This document shows, one piece after another, positions 20,946 to 30,307 of a stretch of DNA of 64,000 nt (position 1 is its first letter; each line of letters begins with the position of its first letter). The notes beneath the pieces were generated by a model that was given only the letters and a program-made list of their open reading frames with translations, was not told the DNA's origin and did no database searches. Where the stretch lies: assembly GCF_004331685.1 (NCBI RefSeq), contig NZ_SJSM01000002.1:434001-498000 (forward strand), in the 5' to 3' direction. The position numbers and the translations under genes were made by a program. This stretch comes from Pedobacter hiemivivus (GTDB taxonomy: Bacteria > Bacteroidota > Bacteroidia > Sphingobacteriales > Sphingobacteriaceae).

Positions 20946-20975
20946 TTTTAGATAACCTAGCTTTTCCTATATTTG
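20946..20975 (+). promoter_or_regulatory. Promoter of tyrS
   Basis: TATATTTG at 20968-20975 is a full match to TAnnTTTG, 19 bases before the ATG. The -33 region (TTTTA near 20946) is only a partial match. Confidence 0.5.
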
Positions 20976-20994
20976 CGAACAAAAGTAGAATATA

Positions 20995-22284
20995 ATGACC
21001 AATTTCGTTGAAGAGTTACGCTGGAGAGGCATGTTACAGGATATGATGCCTGGCACTGAAGAAAAGTTAAGTGAAGGAATGACTTCTGGCTATATAGGTT
21101 TTGATCCGACTGCAGACTCTCTGCATATAGGACACCTTACACAGATCATGACGCTTATTCATTTCCAGCGCGCCGGACATAAACCTTATGCTTTGGTAGG
21201 TGGGGCTACCGGAATGGTTGGTGATCCTTCTGGGAAATCTGACGAACGAAATCTTCAAACCGAAGAAATCATTGATTTATATCTTGCAGGAATGAAGGCA
21301 CAGCTTTCTAAATTCCTAAACTTTGCAGAGGGTGGTAATGGTGCCGTGATGGTAAACAATGCCGATTGGTTTAAAGATATGAACCTATTTACCTTTATCA
21401 GGGATGTTGGTAAGCACATTACCGTCAACTATATGATGGCTAAGGATAGTGTGAAAAGACGTCTTGAGGGGGATTCAGGACTTTCTTTTACAGAATTCTG
21501 CTACCAATTGATCCAAGGGTATGATTTCTACTATTTATGGAAAAATATGAACTGTCTTATTCAGATGGGTGGTTCGGATCAATGGGGTAATATCGTTACC
21601 GGAACAGAGTTGATCAGACGTAAGGATGCTGGAACGGCTTTTGCAATCACTACTCAATTGATTAAAAAGGCAGATGGTACCAAGTTCGGTAAAACTGAAA
21701 GTGGTGCAGTATGGCTAGATCCTAAAAAAACGTCTCCATATAAATTCTACCAATTTTGGTTAAATGCTTCTGATGAGGATACCAAAAAGTGGATTAGGAT
21801 CTTTACTTTAAAAACACAAGAAGAAATTGAAGCGCTTGAGGTTGAGCATAATGCGGCCCCTCATCTTCGTATTTTGCAGAAAGCTTTGGCAGAAGATATT
21901 ACCATCAGAACCCATTCTGAAGAAGCGTTAGAAACTGCAATAAAAACTTCTGAATTCTTGTTTGGAAATGGTTCATTGGAATTTTTCAAAACGTTGTCTG
22001 AGGCTCAGGTTCTAGAAATATTTGAAGGCATTCCTCAATTTTCAATTTCAAAAACAGAATTAGCAGACGGCATGGATGCAGCGACCTTATTGGCTGAAAA
22101 ATCAAGCGTTTTTGCCTCAAAAGGCGAAGCGAAGAAATTGATACAAGGTGGTGGCGTGTCTGTAAATAAAGAAAAATTGAAAGATCCGGCAGATAAACTG
22201 AGTACAAATGACCTTTTGAATGATAAATTTATCATCGTTCAAAAAGGTAAAAAGAACTACTATTTGCTGATCGCTAATTCATAA
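20995..22284 (+). CDS. tyrS: Tyrosyl-tRNA synthetase
   Basis: The 429-residue class I synthetase charges tRNA-Tyr. HIGH lies at 44-47 and the KMSKS-equivalent is KFGKTE, the TyrRS variant. The tyrosine-binding [11 protein letters not shown] and GGSDQWGN motifs are intact. An S4 RNA-binding domain ends the protein (about 365-425). It appears monocistronic. Confidence 0.97.
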   Translation: MTNFVEELRWRGMLQDMMPGTEEKLSEGMTSGYIGFDPTADSLHIGHLTQIMTLIHFQRAGHKPYALVGGATGMVGDPSGKSDERNLQTEEIIDLYLAGMKAQLSKFLNFAEGGNGAVMVNNADWFKDMNLFTFIRDVGKHITVNYMMAKDSVKRRLEGDSGLSFTEFCYQLIQGYDFYYLWKNMNCLIQMGGSDQWGNIVTGTELIRRKDAGTAFAITTQLIKKADGTKFGKTESGAVWLDPKKTSPYKFYQFWLNASDEDTKKWIRIFTLKTQEEIEALEVEHNAAPHLRILQKALAEDITIRTHSEEALETAIKTSEFLFGNGSLEFFKTLSEAQVLEIFEGIPQFSISKTELADGMDAATLLAEKSSVFASKGEAKKLIQGGGVSVNKEKLKDPADKLSTNDLLNDKFIIVQKGKKNYYLLIANS

Positions 22285-22298
22285 TTATGTGAATTAGC
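22273..22298. terminator. Hairpin overlapping the tyrS stop codon
   Basis: A 9-bp perfect stem, GCTAATTCA (22273-22281) with TGAATTAGC (22290-22298), spans the tyrS stop codon. It lacks a U-tract, so it may stabilise the mRNA end rather than terminate transcription. Confidence 0.4.
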
Positions 22299-22330
22299 TA
22301 AGATTAGGGTATTTATATTTGGCTGAGGTG

Positions 22331-22361
22331 TTGGTTTATCGGACAAAAATACGTATATTTG
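22331..22361 (+). promoter_or_regulatory. Promoter of the Xre/RES toxin-antitoxin operon
   Basis: TTG at 22331-22333 and TATATTTG at 22354-22361 are separated by 20 bases, as in Bacteroidetes primary-sigma promoters. The ATG follows 19 bases later. Confidence 0.6.
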
Positions 22362-22380
22362 TGTGTAATGTCTGATATAT

Positions 22381-22857
22381 ATGAAAAAGAAAGCACAAAC
22401 CAACACCGTATCAGAACCAGCCGTAGCTTATGGGGCGCTAAATCAAACCTCATTAATAGGGCTGTTAGGTAGTAATTATTCGGTATCAACAGATTTCGAT
22501 CTGTTAAATCTTGCTCGTAAGGGAGTTTCTAAAAAGGCATTGGTAAGCCTTGTCAAACAAATTTCCCTTACCATTCAGGAGGTGGCCAATATTATGCATA
22601 TCTCAGAGCGTACGCTACAGCGTTATACCCCTTCTACACTCATTAAAACCGAACACGCCGAAAAGGCCATAGAACTGGCCCGGTTGTATCAACGCGGTAC
22701 AGAGGTTTTTGGTACGCTGGATAATTTTAATGACTGGATGAAAACGCCAAATTATACCTTAAACGGAGAAACACCTTTAAATCTTTTGGATACCTCTATA
22801 GGCTTTGAGTTGATCTTACAAACACTTGGTCGCATAGAATACGGCGTTTTTAGCTAA
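22381..22857 (+). CDS. Antitoxin of the Xre/MbcA/ParS (DUF2384) family
   Basis: The 158-residue protein has a central helix-turn-helix (about residues 58-85, VANIMHISERTLQRY) and the C-terminal segment typical of these antitoxins (FGTLDNFNDWM ... LGRIEYGV). It should bind and neutralise the RES toxin encoded next and repress the shared promoter. The TAATG overlap with the toxin gene fits the type II arrangement. The family is clear; the biological role of this copy is not known. Confidence 0.9.
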   Translation: MKKKAQTNTVSEPAVAYGALNQTSLIGLLGSNYSVSTDFDLLNLARKGVSKKALVSLVKQISLTIQEVANIMHISERTLQRYTPSTLIKTEHAEKAIELARLYQRGTEVFGTLDNFNDWMKTPNYTLNGETPLNLLDTSIGFELILQTLGRIEYGVFS

Positions 22858-23318
22858 TGTTGCTATACCGAATTTCGCTTTGTAAAAGAGCCAGGGATAT
22901 GAGTGGTGAAGGTGCCAGATTGTTTGGTGGACGCTGGAACAGTGTAGGCGTACCTATGTTGTATTTGGCCAGTAGCAGAGCATTGGCAGCCCTTGAAGTA
23001 TTGGCGCATTTAACAACTATACAAGATCCTGAGAGTTTTTGTATGACTGTTTTTGAAGTTCCTGAGGACAGCATTGAAGAATTAGAAAGGCATCTTTTAC
23101 CCAAAAATTGGAACAGTTTCCCTTCTCCATCTTTGTTAAAGAAAAAGGGAGATGTCTTTGCAAAAAGCAATAGTGCTTTGTTGCTAAAAGTCCCATCGGC
23201 AATTGTTGAAGATGAATATAACTACGTTTTAAATGTAAATCACCCTCTTTTAGCTAAGGTGAAGATTGTAGATAGCAAACCGTTTTTATTTGATAAGCGA
23301 TTATATTTAGCCAACTAG
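22857..23318 (+). CDS. RES-domain toxin (NAD-consuming)
   Basis: The 153-residue protein carries the residues that name the family: Arg26 in GGRWN, Glu47 in AALEVL and Ser114 in VPSAIV. Characterised RES toxins degrade NAD+ and stop growth. All three residues are intact, so it is probably active. It starts inside the antitoxin stop codon. Its 3' end overlaps the convergent LuxE-like gene by 12 bases, so the two transcripts are antisense to each other there. Confidence 0.9.
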   Translation: MLLYRISLCKRARDMSGEGARLFGGRWNSVGVPMLYLASSRALAALEVLAHLTTIQDPESFCMTVFEVPEDSIEELERHLLPKNWNSFPSPSLLKKKGDVFAKSNSALLLKVPSAIVEDEYNYVLNVNHPLLAKVKIVDSKPFLFDKRLYLAN

Positions 23319-24290
23319 CAGGTTGCAGCCTCTAATATCGGCATTGTCAAAACGGCCTAAGACTTCAAATGAACCATCTGGAAATAACCTTCCCAAATCT
23401 TGTGTTGCAATAAAAGAGCAGGAGTTGATATTGGCCAGATCTATAACATTAATTCCACCTGTTCTGTTATTGGGGGCCAAACTCAAAGGGTCATTGGTAT
23501 CACGAAGGTAGATTTTCATCCAAGGCGGACAGTTGAAAATGCCAATCCCAGAAGAGTAAGCTTGTGATAGCAATTCAGTCATACCATATTCACTGTGAAT
23601 GGTGTTTACTCCAAATCCCCCCTGCAAAAGCTGATGGAGTTCTTCACGGACCATTTCTTTTCTTTTGCCTTTCATCCCCCCGGTTTCCATGACGATCAGA
23701 TTGGGAAAATGCAGTTTATGCTGTTCGATAAAGTCCAATAAAGCATAAGTAACACCTATTAATATGGTTTTTTGATTGGCTTCCTGTAGCTTTTGAAGTC
23801 TTTTGTATAGATCATCATGATTATGAAGGAAATAACCGCTGTCGGGATGTTTACTTTGCTTTAACAAGGCGTCAACCATGTATATCAGTGATGAACCGTC
23901 TCTTTCGAGGTAAGAAGGCAGTAGGGCAAGTAAACAAGTGTTTTCTATCTTTCCATAAAACTGCTCAAAGGCCGTATTAAAACTTTGTTCGTATACTTTA
24001 ACATCGGTAACCAAGTGTCGGCTTTGTACCATTCCTGTGGTGCCCGAACTGCTAAATACAATCTCAGTAGTATCAGTAGCGCTGAGCACCTCATGTGTTT
24101 TAAAAAAACTGATGGGCAGAAATGGGATCTGTGATGAGCTAGTTATATCCTCTGGATTTATCCTCAGATTTGAAATGTATGCTTTGTAAACCTGGCAATT
24201 TTTGGCCTGGTGTTTAAATATAGCAAGGCTGGTTTGTTCAAACTCACGCACATTGCTGATAGAAAAGATTTGCTTTGTCAGATCAGTCAC
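23307..24290 (-). CDS. LuxE-like acyl-protein synthetase / acyl-activating enzyme
   Basis: The 327-residue protein has LPISFFKTHEV (about 56-66), an ATP-binding SSSGTTG loop (about 80-86) and SEYGMTEL (about 234-241). These are the adenylate-forming motifs of LuxE (PF04443). LuxE activates fatty acids as acyl-AMP and passes them on. There is no luxCD here, so light emission is not implied. It is the last gene of an apparent operon after the penicillin acylase and a small membrane protein. Its substrate is unknown. Confidence 0.75.
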   Translation of the reverse strand: MTDLTKQIFSISNVREFEQTSLAIFKHQAKNCQVYKAYISNLRINPEDITSSSQIPFLPISFFKTHEVLSATDTTEIVFSSSGTTGMVQSRHLVTDVKVYEQSFNTAFEQFYGKIENTCLLALLPSYLERDGSSLIYMVDALLKQSKHPDSGYFLHNHDDLYKRLQKLQEANQKTILIGVTYALLDFIEQHKLHFPNLIVMETGGMKGKRKEMVREELHQLLQGGFGVNTIHSEYGMTELLSQAYSSGIGIFNCPPWMKIYLRDTNDPLSLAPNNRTGGINVIDLANINSCSFIATQDLGRLFPDGSFEVLGRFDNADIRGCNLLVG

Positions 24291-24317
24291 GAGGCAAAAA
24301 TACGTAACAATTTTTAA

Positions 24318-24668
24318 TTAAGGATTCGTTTTAGTTACAAGTACGGCTTTTCTGAAATGGTATCCACAAAAGCCGCTAATGCCAGCGGTAAAAGCACCAA
24401 GCAAAGCCGTAAGGACTAAAATGAGCCACCAAGCTTGTACACCGAACATTTGGGCAACCCTCATGGCCAGTACATTGTCATTCGGCAGACTTTTAAAAAG
24501 GGCTACTGCTGTCCACAATAACAAAATAGCGAAAAAAGGTGCCCATAAGGCTATTTTGCTTGTTTTGCCAATTAAGCCACAGGTCACAAAAGAAATGATG
24601 ACAATGATCCACCATGGCAATACCATCTGGAGTAAAAAGGAAAGAATAAGGATCACTATAAATACCAT
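24318..24668 (-). CDS. Small integral membrane protein
   Basis: The 116-residue protein has about four hydrophobic segments (about 2-15, 17-31, 40-60 and 74-98) with a short positively charged end. I do not recognise the family. It lies four bases downstream of the penicillin acylase gene and 27 bases upstream of the LuxE-like gene, so all three are probably co-transcribed. Confidence 0.7.
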   Translation of the reverse strand: MVFIVILILSFLLQMVLPWWIIVIISFVTCGLIGKTSKIALWAPFFAILLLWTAVALFKSLPNDNVLAMRVAQMFGVQAWWLILVLTALLGAFTAGISGFCGYHFRKAVLVTKTNP

Positions 24669-24672
24669 ATTG

Positions 24673-27111
24673 CTATTTTTTGGATATTTTTAATTGAGAA
24701 ATTATTTTGGCGGTAGTATCGGTAGCCGATTGCATGAAAAACAAGTCATATAGCTTGCCACTTGCCCATTTATCGATCATATTGTCGTAAAAAGGACTGC
24801 CAGGATTGCCCGATTGCCCACCAGGATACACCCCATGACCTTTCGGCATTTTGCCTAATTCTACTACCATCCGCCAGGAAGGACCATTGCCTTCATTTAA
24901 TGCATTGATGGTCATTTTACCACCCCCTGTTAGGAGCACTTTGGACCCAAATCCAGGTATTTTTGCGAGATGCGGGATGTTGGTGTGTTTTACATTGGCC
25001 CATTCCCATGATTTTCCTATCGGACCGTACTTTCTTTCGAGACTATCACAACTATATTTAAAGGCTTCGTTTACTAAATCCGAAAGTGTTTCTTTTTTAG
25101 GGGTATTTACATTGTCTATCCATTTGGAGTTAGGCTCATTTAAGATAAGTTGCACCGTTCGGTCTCTCGATGGATAGCGCATCGGGATATTGGCGACATT
25201 AAATTCATCGTCCCATACATCAAACTGAAGCCGTTTAGTCCAGAAATCAAATATGCTTGCTGATATTGAATTTGCTTCATAATATTTATTCCATGTGGAC
25301 ACAAACCGGAGTGCTTCTTTTTGAGTTGCATTGAGTTTGCTTTTGTCTACCATTGACAGAATCGAAGGAAGGATATTCTGTGCATGAATGCTATAGCTAT
25401 CAGTTTGCATATTAATCATACTGTCCGCTGTAGCTTTATTCATTGCCGTTAGCTTGTCATTTATACGCTTGCCGCGTTCGTATGGACTAAACTCCCAGTT
25501 AATATAATAAGGATAGGTTTTGTCAGTCGAAGACTGGTTTGCAGAGCTTACAAACCCTCTAGCTGGATTTTTAACTGTAGGATTTTGCGACGTAGGAATC
25601 CATCCCTGCCAGTCATACTTAGGATCGGTTCCATCCAGGATAAATTTGCCTTGATCTTTCCATTTAAGTGGGAATTTTCCGTTTGCAGTGATGGCAATAT
25701 CATTTTCTGCTGATGCAAAAACAAAGTTCTGAGCTGGGGCAGTGTAATAGGTTAGCGCATTGCGGTAATCATTGTAGTTTTTTCCCCTGTTTAAAAGGTA
25801 AAAGGTTTTGAGTTCATTAGATCTTTCATGTGCAATCCACCGTAAGGCATTCCCTATGGGGATATTTTTTGCTTTAGAGAAATCCTTTGCTTCCTGTAAG
25901 TATACTACCGGGCCGTGGTGGGTGTAAAATACAGTGTCTATGATGTTCTTGTCATTTTTAATGACAATGGTTTCCAATCGGATGCTGGTATTTTTCCATT
26001 GATTGTTGTACCAATAACTTTTATGGGTGTTGTCTTTGAATTTTATTTGGTAAAAATCAAGCACATCAGCTGCTACATTAGTTACACCCCAAGCAATGTT
26101 TTTGTTAAAACCTATAATAATACCTGGGGCTCCTGGTAGAGATACCCCATAGGCATTTAGACCAGGTGCATGTAACTGGATCTGGTACCAAATAGAAGGA
26201 AGTGATAAATCTAGATGTGGATCGTTTGCCAGTATAGGTAGCCCTGAAGCTGTTTTTGAACCAGATAGCGCCCAGTTGTTGCTGCCAATTCCCTCTACTT
26301 TTTGTTTTGTTTTTATTGTTCCAGTAACCGCTTCATTAAAAGATGCAGGAACCTGGGGTGTTGGAACTGGATCGAAACTCCATTTTGTGCCAACAGGAAT
26401 AATTGGATCTTCTTTAAAAGGATAATCTGGGAAAAGGTCTTTTACTACATCAGTGCCAAATTTGTTTCTGATATTGGTCATATAAAACTCGTCGGAGCCC
26501 ATGGCTAAAACGGCCGACATCTGTTTCAGTAATAATGCACATTTTAGTGGGCTCCAGTCCTCAGGTTTAAAATCCAGAATTTTATATTCAATTGGCAATT
26601 GTGCTTTTGATAAGGAATGTATATATGCATTGATGCCCGCGGTATAGGCGAGTATCATTTCTTTGGATTTAGGATCGCTCATCATTCCTTCTAATGATCG
26701 TTCTGCACCGAAAACCATGCCCATTCTACGCTGATATTTATCCAGTTCGATAGCTTTTTTGCCAACTACTTCTGATATTCTGCCGGCTGCAAATCGGGTT
26801 TGAAAGTCCATTTGCCATAAGCGATGCATTGCCGTCACATATCCCTGAGCATAATATATATCATGATCATTTTTTGCGAAAATATGGGGAATCATGCGGT
26901 CGTCAAATGCGATATCTACATTTTGATGTGCACCCTTTAAAATAATCTTTCGATTTGCTTTTACAGTTGTTGATTCGGCATTTTGCCAGAAGCCAGTAAA
27001 TGGGTTCAAGAATTTTAGAACCGGTGGCACATTGCCAAATTTTGTATTAAAAGTATATGTTAGTAATAAAGGGATGATAATGCAAATGGAAGCTCTTACT
27101 CTATTCTTCAT
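24673..27111 (-). CDS. Penicillin acylase-family Ntn hydrolase
   Basis: The 812-residue precursor has an N-terminal signal or anchor segment (about 8-22). The Ntn-hydrolase junction is IGSNNWALSG: cleavage before Ser277 would expose the catalytic serine of the beta subunit. The later NDPHLDLSLPSIWYQ and SANQSSTDK motifs fit the family. Members hydrolyse amides of penicillins, acyl-homoserine lactones or other N-acyl compounds. The substrate here is not predictable. It heads a three-gene operon with an acyl-activating enzyme and would act in the periplasm. Confidence 0.9.
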   Translation of the reverse strand: MKNRVRASICIIIPLLLTYTFNTKFGNVPPVLKFLNPFTGFWQNAESTTVKANRKIILKGAHQNVDIAFDDRMIPHIFAKNDHDIYYAQGYVTAMHRLWQMDFQTRFAAGRISEVVGKKAIELDKYQRRMGMVFGAERSLEGMMSDPKSKEMILAYTAGINAYIHSLSKAQLPIEYKILDFKPEDWSPLKCALLLKQMSAVLAMGSDEFYMTNIRNKFGTDVVKDLFPDYPFKEDPIIPVGTKWSFDPVPTPQVPASFNEAVTGTIKTKQKVEGIGSNNWALSGSKTASGLPILANDPHLDLSLPSIWYQIQLHAPGLNAYGVSLPGAPGIIIGFNKNIAWGVTNVAADVLDFYQIKFKDNTHKSYWYNNQWKNTSIRLETIVIKNDKNIIDTVFYTHHGPVVYLQEAKDFSKAKNIPIGNALRWIAHERSNELKTFYLLNRGKNYNDYRNALTYYTAPAQNFVFASAENDIAITANGKFPLKWKDQGKFILDGTDPKYDWQGWIPTSQNPTVKNPARGFVSSANQSSTDKTYPYYINWEFSPYERGKRINDKLTAMNKATADSMINMQTDSYSIHAQNILPSILSMVDKSKLNATQKEALRFVSTWNKYYEANSISASIFDFWTKRLQFDVWDDEFNVANIPMRYPSRDRTVQLILNEPNSKWIDNVNTPKKETLSDLVNEAFKYSCDSLERKYGPIGKSWEWANVKHTNIPHLAKIPGFGSKVLLTGGGKMTINALNEGNGPSWRMVVELGKMPKGHGVYPGGQSGNPGSPFYDNMIDKWASGKLYDLFFMQSATDTTAKIISQLKISKK

Positions 27112-27206
27112 AAACCGGATGTTTTGCTATGGCAATTTAACATAAAACTTAATTGAAATCCAACGAATAACCAGATTTTGTCCTCAAAATATTTAATTGA
27201 AAAATA

Positions 27207-27237
27207 TTTGGTAATGTCAAAAATTTAATTAAGTTTA
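27207..27237 (+). promoter_or_regulatory. Promoter of the TonB-dependent receptor gene
   Basis: TTTG at 27207-27210, a 19-base spacer and TAAGTTTA at 27230-27237 (one mismatch to TAnnTTTG) lie 29 bases before the ATG. Confidence 0.5.
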
Positions 27238-27266
27238 TGTTAAGATTTAACTAACGAAAATAAAGT

Positions 27267-30140
27267 ATGAGTAAAATGTTTACTAACGCGATTTTTACAC
27301 TTTTATTCTGCATTACCGGGCTAACGGTGTCTGCACAAAGTGTTTTAATTAGTGGTTCAGTTATCGATAAACTGACCAGAGAACCAATACTAGGTGTTGG
27401 TATCACAGTAAAAGGCACTACAAGCGGAACGGCAACAGATGCGAATGGCAGGTATTCATTTAGTACAACTCGAAAAGCTCCATTTAGCCTGGTTATTTCT
27501 TTTCTCGGGTATGCTTCAGTTGAAAGGGAGATTACAGGAAATACTTCCGGGATAATGACAGAGCTGGAGCAGGTGGCTATTCTTGGACAGGAGGTTGTTA
27601 TTTCGGCATCCAGAACACCGGAGCGGATTCTTGAATCTCCGGTATCAGTCGAACGCATGGGGCAAAGCGCAGTTAAAGAGCTTTCTGCCCCTTCTTTTTA
27701 TGATGCGCTAACGAACATGAAAGGAGTAGAAATCAGTACGCAGAGTTTAACCTTTAAATCTATTAATACCAGGGGTTTTAACTCGAATGGTAATAACCGT
27801 TTCAATCAGTTCGTGGATGGAATGGATAACCAGGCTCCGGGATTGAATTTTTCGGTGGGTAATATCATAGGACTTTCAGATCTTGATGTAGATAATGTGG
27901 AACTATTGCCTGGGGCATCTTCAGCATTGTATGGTGCAGGTGGTATAAATGGAACTATGTTAATGACATCAAAAAGTCCATTTAACTATCAGGGCCCTAG
28001 TTTTTCTTTTAAAACAGGTGTCAATCACTTAAATGACGACAATACGGGTAACCAGCAGTTTAATCAACTGGATGTACGTATGGCTAAAGCATGGAACAAT
28101 AAGTTCGCCGTAAAAGCGACTTTTTCATTCTTGCAGGCTAAAGACTGGCAGGCTGATAACGACAGTAATTTTGATCGTGCAGCACGTACATTTAAATCGG
28201 GCGACCGGGCTTCTGATCCAAACTATGACGGTATAAACGTATACGGTGACGAGGTTAATGCAAATTTACTTTTAGCTGCCAGGAGTCTGGCTGGAGGATT
28301 TGCCGCTCAATCTCCGGCAGGATATGCACTAATCAATAACTTAATTAATGCGAATGTACCTTTTAATACCATCAAAACAAACCTTGCTGGCAGTCCGGCA
28401 CTTCCGTTTTTGGGCGTATTGTACGGTTTAAATAAAGGTACAATAGCCAGTCAAAGTGTTTCCAGAACAGGCTATAACGAAGCTAACCTGGTAGACTATG
28501 ATACTCAGTCGTTAAAGGCGTCAGGATCTCTTCATTACAAGCTTACACCAACGATAGAAGCTATTGCACATGCAGCCTGGGGTACAGGTACCTCTGTTTA
28601 TACGGGTTCTGATCGTTATTCTTTACGTAATTTTAGCATTGGTCAGTTCAAATTAGAGCTAAAAGGAGAGGATTTCTTTGTAAGAGGTTACACAACCCAG
28701 GAACGTTCGGGAGATTCATATATATCTTCTATACTTGGTTCATTTATTAATGAAGCCTATCGTCCCAGTAGTGGTCCAGCTTCTGATCCGACCTCAGGTT
28801 GGTTTGCACAGTATGCATTGGCATATGGAAATGCCCTTGGTGGTGGAGCTAACAATGATGCAGCTCATGCAGCTGCAAGAGGGGTGGCTGATCAAGGACG
28901 TTTTATGCCAGGCACACCTCAATTTGAGACAGCTAAAAGTGGTATTATTAACAATACCATTTCATCAGGGTTAGGTGCGAAATTCGATGATAAAACCAAT
29001 CTTTACCATTATGAGGGATTGTATAATTTTTCAAACGCATTAAACAATGTTGTTGAAGTGCAGGTTGGTGGTTCTTATCGGATTTATCAATTGCGTTCAG
29101 GTGGAACTATTTTTGACGATCTTAATGATAAGATAGATATCAATGAGTATGGCGCTTTTGCACAAGTAGCAAAAAAACTTTTTAATGAGAAGTTTAAATT
29201 GTCTCTATCAGGACGGTATGACAAAAGTACCAATTTTGAAGGGCGTTTTACGCCAAGAATTTCAGGTGTCTACACGGTAGCGCCAAACAATAACATTCGC
29301 CTTTCTTATCAAACAGGTTACCGCAACCCGACTACTCAAAATCAATATATAGATTTATCTGTAGCAGGTGGTCGTCAACGATTGATCGGAGGTTTGCCTG
29401 AAATGTTGGATAAATACAAGATGCTTACTACAATGAAACCTTATACAGATGTTAGTTATCGTGCATATGATGCGTCATTGGCCGTAGGAGCTCCAAATCC
29501 AGCATTGTTAAAAACTTATGAGTTTGACCCAAGAGGTATTCGTCCAGAAAGTGTCCAATCTTATGAAGTTGGTTATAAAGGCTTGTTAGGTCCTAAATTT
29601 TTAATCGACGCCTATGCTTATTACAATAAGTATAAAGATTTTATTACTGCTGTAGAAGTTTACCAGCAACAGGGTAGCACTTACCCTTTCCCTAAATTTG
29701 GGGTTCCGGTAAATGCTACCGGAAAGGTAACCTCTTACGGTGCTGCTTTAGGAATTGATTATTTGCTGGGTAAAAATTATAATTTAAGCGGAAACGTTTC
29801 TTATAATGAGATTGGCGATCTTCCTGCTGATTACCTCAATGATTTCAATACGCCTAAAGTCCGTTATAATCTAGGACTTGGAAATAAAGAGATCATTAAG
29901 AACTTTGGATTTAATGTAAATTTCCGCTGGCAGGATGAATTTTTCTGGAATTCATCATTTGCTTCGGGTACCGTTCCTGCATTCACTACTATTGATGCAC
30001 AGGTTAATTTAAAAATTCCTTCAGTAAACTCAATGGTTAAAGTAGGTGGTTCAAATATTTTAAATAAATATTATATCACCTCATATGGTAACCCCGCGGT
30101 AGGCGCGCTTTACTATATATCTTACACATTTAATCCGTAA
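27267..30140 (+). CDS. TonB-dependent outer membrane receptor with carboxypeptidase-like regulatory domain
   Basis: The 957-residue precursor has a signal peptide (about 1-23, cut near SAQS). A CarboxypepD_reg-like beta domain (about 26-110) is followed by the plug (about 115-240) and a long beta-barrel. It ends with aromatic residues near the C-terminus. It is shorter than SusC-type proteins and has no SusD partner beside it. It imports an unknown ligand with TonB energy. It is transcribed alone, ended by a strong terminator. The alpha-glucan genes downstream may or may not be related. Confidence 0.9.
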   Translation: MSKMFTNAIFTLLFCITGLTVSAQSVLISGSVIDKLTREPILGVGITVKGTTSGTATDANGRYSFSTTRKAPFSLVISFLGYASVEREITGNTSGIMTELEQVAILGQEVVISASRTPERILESPVSVERMGQSAVKELSAPSFYDALTNMKGVEISTQSLTFKSINTRGFNSNGNNRFNQFVDGMDNQAPGLNFSVGNIIGLSDLDVDNVELLPGASSALYGAGGINGTMLMTSKSPFNYQGPSFSFKTGVNHLNDDNTGNQQFNQLDVRMAKAWNNKFAVKATFSFLQAKDWQADNDSNFDRAARTFKSGDRASDPNYDGINVYGDEVNANLLLAARSLAGGFAAQSPAGYALINNLINANVPFNTIKTNLAGSPALPFLGVLYGLNKGTIASQSVSRTGYNEANLVDYDTQSLKASGSLHYKLTPTIEAIAHAAWGTGTSVYTGSDRYSLRNFSIGQFKLELKGEDFFVRGYTTQERSGDSYISSILGSFINEAYRPSSGPASDPTSGWFAQYALAYGNALGGGANNDAAHAAARGVADQGRFMPGTPQFETAKSGIINNTISSGLGAKFDDKTNLYHYEGLYNFSNALNNVVEVQVGGSYRIYQLRSGGTIFDDLNDKIDINEYGAFAQVAKKLFNEKFKLSLSGRYDKSTNFEGRFTPRISGVYTVAPNNNIRLSYQTGYRNPTTQNQYIDLSVAGGRQRLIGGLPEMLDKYKMLTTMKPYTDVSYRAYDASLAVGAPNPALLKTYEFDPRGIRPESVQSYEVGYKGLLGPKFLIDAYAYYNKYKDFITAVEVYQQQGSTYPFPKFGVPVNATGKVTSYGAALGIDYLLGKNYNLSGNVSYNEIGDLPADYLNDFNTPKVRYNLGLGNKEIIKNFGFNVNFRWQDEFFWNSSFASGTVPAFTTIDAQVNLKIPSVNSMVKVGGSNILNKYYITSYGNPAVGALYYISYTFNP

Positions 30141-30161
30141 AATATTCTTTTTCTAAGGTTT

Positions 30162-30193
30162 AAGGCCCTGATGCTCACGTCAGGGCCTTTTTG
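30162..30193 (+). terminator. Terminator after the TonB receptor gene
   Basis: A perfect 10-bp stem, AAGGCCCTGA (30162-30171) with TCAGGGCCTT (30180-30189), an 8-base loop and trailing T residues. Confidence 0.9.
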
Positions 30194-30307
30194 TTGCCCT
30201 AATTTTATCTCATAATAATCCTTTGGTTTTAATAGAAATTTTAACACCTTAGTTGTACAAAGTACACGAAGTAAATTCGTTCTTTTTTTTTAATCAAGGG
30301 GGTTTTC

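Noticed and set aside
23307..24290. Bioluminescence (lux) gene
   Set aside because: Only the LuxE-like fold is present; no luxA, luxB, luxC or luxD.
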